From Nematopogon swammerdamellus (lineage: Eukaryota > Arthropoda > Insecta > Lepidoptera > Adelidae), in the NCBI GenBank assembly GCA_946902875.1, contig OX336343.1, forward strand, positions 3,076,754 through 3,140,753: a stretch of DNA of 64,000 bases, given 5' to 3'. Under the pieces are notes generated by a model that saw only the letters and a program-made list of their open reading frames with translations, searched no databases and had not been told where the DNA came from. The position numbers and the translations under genes are program-made. This document shows, piece by piece, positions 63,066 to 64,000 of the stretch (position 1 is its first letter; every line of letters begins with the position of its first letter).

Positions 63066-63294
63066 TGTATGTCGATCCGTCTTCTAGGTTTTTATTTCTA
63101 TGTGACGCTCAGGTCAGGTATCATCGCGATGCGACGGAGCTGTGCGCCGGTCGCTGCTTTTACTGTAATGAAAAACAAACATGCAAAGGAAAAAGACAAA
63201 TATCCCGGTTTGGAGTGAAGAGCTCATTGAATTTTAGATGCGTCATGACCATTTTATTGATCGATTTTGTGGAGCAACCCTAACATCGATGATA

Positions 63295-63432
63295 TTGTTT
63301 ATTGTTTATTGTTTAATTTCATCCATAGGTAGGTAACCTACGCTTGGACATGACGAAAATTCCGCCAGTTCTAAATTCAATGCGAAAAAGAACTGGCAAA
63401 CTAACTTCGCAAGTCACAATATTTGGTCTGCA
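63295..63432 (-). repeat. Retro-like 3' end, reversed
   Basis: ttgtttattgtttaatttca, ccataggtaggtaacctacg, cttggacatgacgaaaattc, cgccagttctaaattc. Same family as 38805 and 55500. Confidence 0.7.
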
Positions 63433-63474
63433 AAAATCCACTATTACTGTGTCTCTTAAAATGTATGGGTACTA

Positions 63475-63605
63475 GAATTTAACCGAAATGCACCCTGCCA
63501 TCTATAGGTGCTATGTAACCGAAATGCTTCCTGATATCTGCGGGTACTGGCAATATAACCGAAATGCACCCTGCCATCTATAGGTACTGTGTAACCGAAA
63601 TTAGG
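63475..63605 (+). repeat. Short tandem repeat, three units
   Basis: accgaaatgcaccctgccat and tataggtgctatgta at 63482, a variant at 63519 (cttcctgatatctgcggg) and again at 63559. Confidence 0.8.
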
Positions 63606-63659
63606 GATCCTTTACCGATGTCGGCGATTTTTCACGTCGTCGGTCCAACTGCTTACACT

Positions 63660-63840
63660 CTGTTGTAACGTCTGTTGAAACGGATAATGTAAAAAGTTCG
63701 TGTTTTCCGTCCAGTTCATTGTAGCTGGCACGGCCGAAGAGAAGCACCGACATGGCATCTAGTTCACCAAGGTGTTATGGGCTGACATCAAGGTTGTAGT
63801 AGGTGAGGTAGCCAACAACCGTGTCAGTTTCGATAAAAAT
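63660..63840 (+). mobile_element. 5S-SINE tail
   Basis: aaagttcgtgttttccgtcc, agttcattgtagctggcacg, gcaccgacatggcatctag, gtgttatgggctgacatc, gtgtcagtttcgat and an AT tail. Confidence 0.85.
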
Positions 63841-63867
63841 AAATAAATTAATTAATTCAGAAGGAAA

Positions 63868-63965
63868 CACTTCGGTATGGCACCTTCTCGGAGGTGATAT
63901 TGGCTAGTCGCAGCATGTGCTCTGGCCCCTTTGACTCAGCCACCCATATCGGATGGCATGAAAGA
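63868..63965 (+). mobile_element. SINE-C 3' fragment
   Basis: cacttcggtatggcacct, tctcggaggtgatattggct, agtcgcagcatgtgctctgg, gactcagccacccatatcgg, atggcat. Confidence 0.8.
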
Positions 63966-64000
63966 ATATTCAAACAGAGGCTGTTTATTTTCTACATTTT

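Overview
The window is nuclear DNA of an insect, most likely a moth or butterfly (Lepidoptera). The reasons are CYP9-type cytochrome P450 exons, interspersed repeats I know from lepidopteran genomes (GC-rich ends such as gcccgcggcttcgctcgcgt, cggaaccct/cttggccgg MITEs, aagtcggtt elements), RTE and CR1-like LINE tails, and a short TTAGG-type telomeric tract. Attribution below order level is not possible from what I can see. There are no rRNA genes, CRISPR arrays or bacterial features, and no tRNA gene I would call functional.

Host coding sequence is sparse. One P450 gene lies on the minus strand, with five recognisable exons: 27071-26860, 25189-25023, 22532-22336, 16608-16473 and 15219-15133. 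Splice sites and phases agree. The exon expected between 25023 and 22532, which should carry the helix C W-x3-R motif, was not found. The heme-binding 3' exons are not visible and probably lie beyond the left edge. In the interval where the missing exon should be there are instead a split SINE, a 606-bp hAT-like element with a GC-rich minisatellite, a 31-bp perfect palindrome and a plus-strand THAP-domain first exon (24136-24233). The P450 introns hold most of the other insertions, including two nearly identical 2.1-kb elements at 17.4-19.6 and 20.1-22.3 kb, each carrying the same nested SINE.

Layout. 0-5 kb: LINE tails, SINEs and a piggyBac-like element with TTAA flanks. 5.4-7.1 kb: a Harbinger-like MITE and an inverted ~66-bp minisatellite. 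7-15 kb: MITEs, SINEs and an RTE tail. 15-27 kb: the P450 gene. 27-34 kb: RTE tail, decayed IS630/mariner-type transposase, SINEs. 33.9-37.85 kb: an apparently full-length LINE with a broken reading frame, inserted in a MITE. 39-41.4 kb: a long inverted repeat with three nested insertions. 42.5-43.8 kb: hAT remnant with a nested MITE. 44-55 kb: SINEs, tandem repeats, hairpin MITEs. 56-58.4 kb: a 46-bp minisatellite split by a 1.3-kb solo-LTR-like element. 58.7-64 kb: SINEs, an RTE tail, a polypyrimidine tract and more SINE tails.

The most distinctive theme is a modular set of SINE-like repeats. One head joins a tRNA-like A box to a 5S-rRNA-like control region ('5S-SINE'). A second head ('head-B') begins around cgtgtggggccggtac. 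Both are found joined to the same middle and tail, and head-B also occurs with two other tails ('SINE-C', ending ggattacat plus poly-A, and 'SINE-D', ending in ATGT repeats). Other names used below: 'MITE-M' is the cggaaccct/cttggccgg repeat, 'MITE-T' the ~450-bp caccctgtata element, and 'family E' the repeat starting near gtcggtttacggacgatag.
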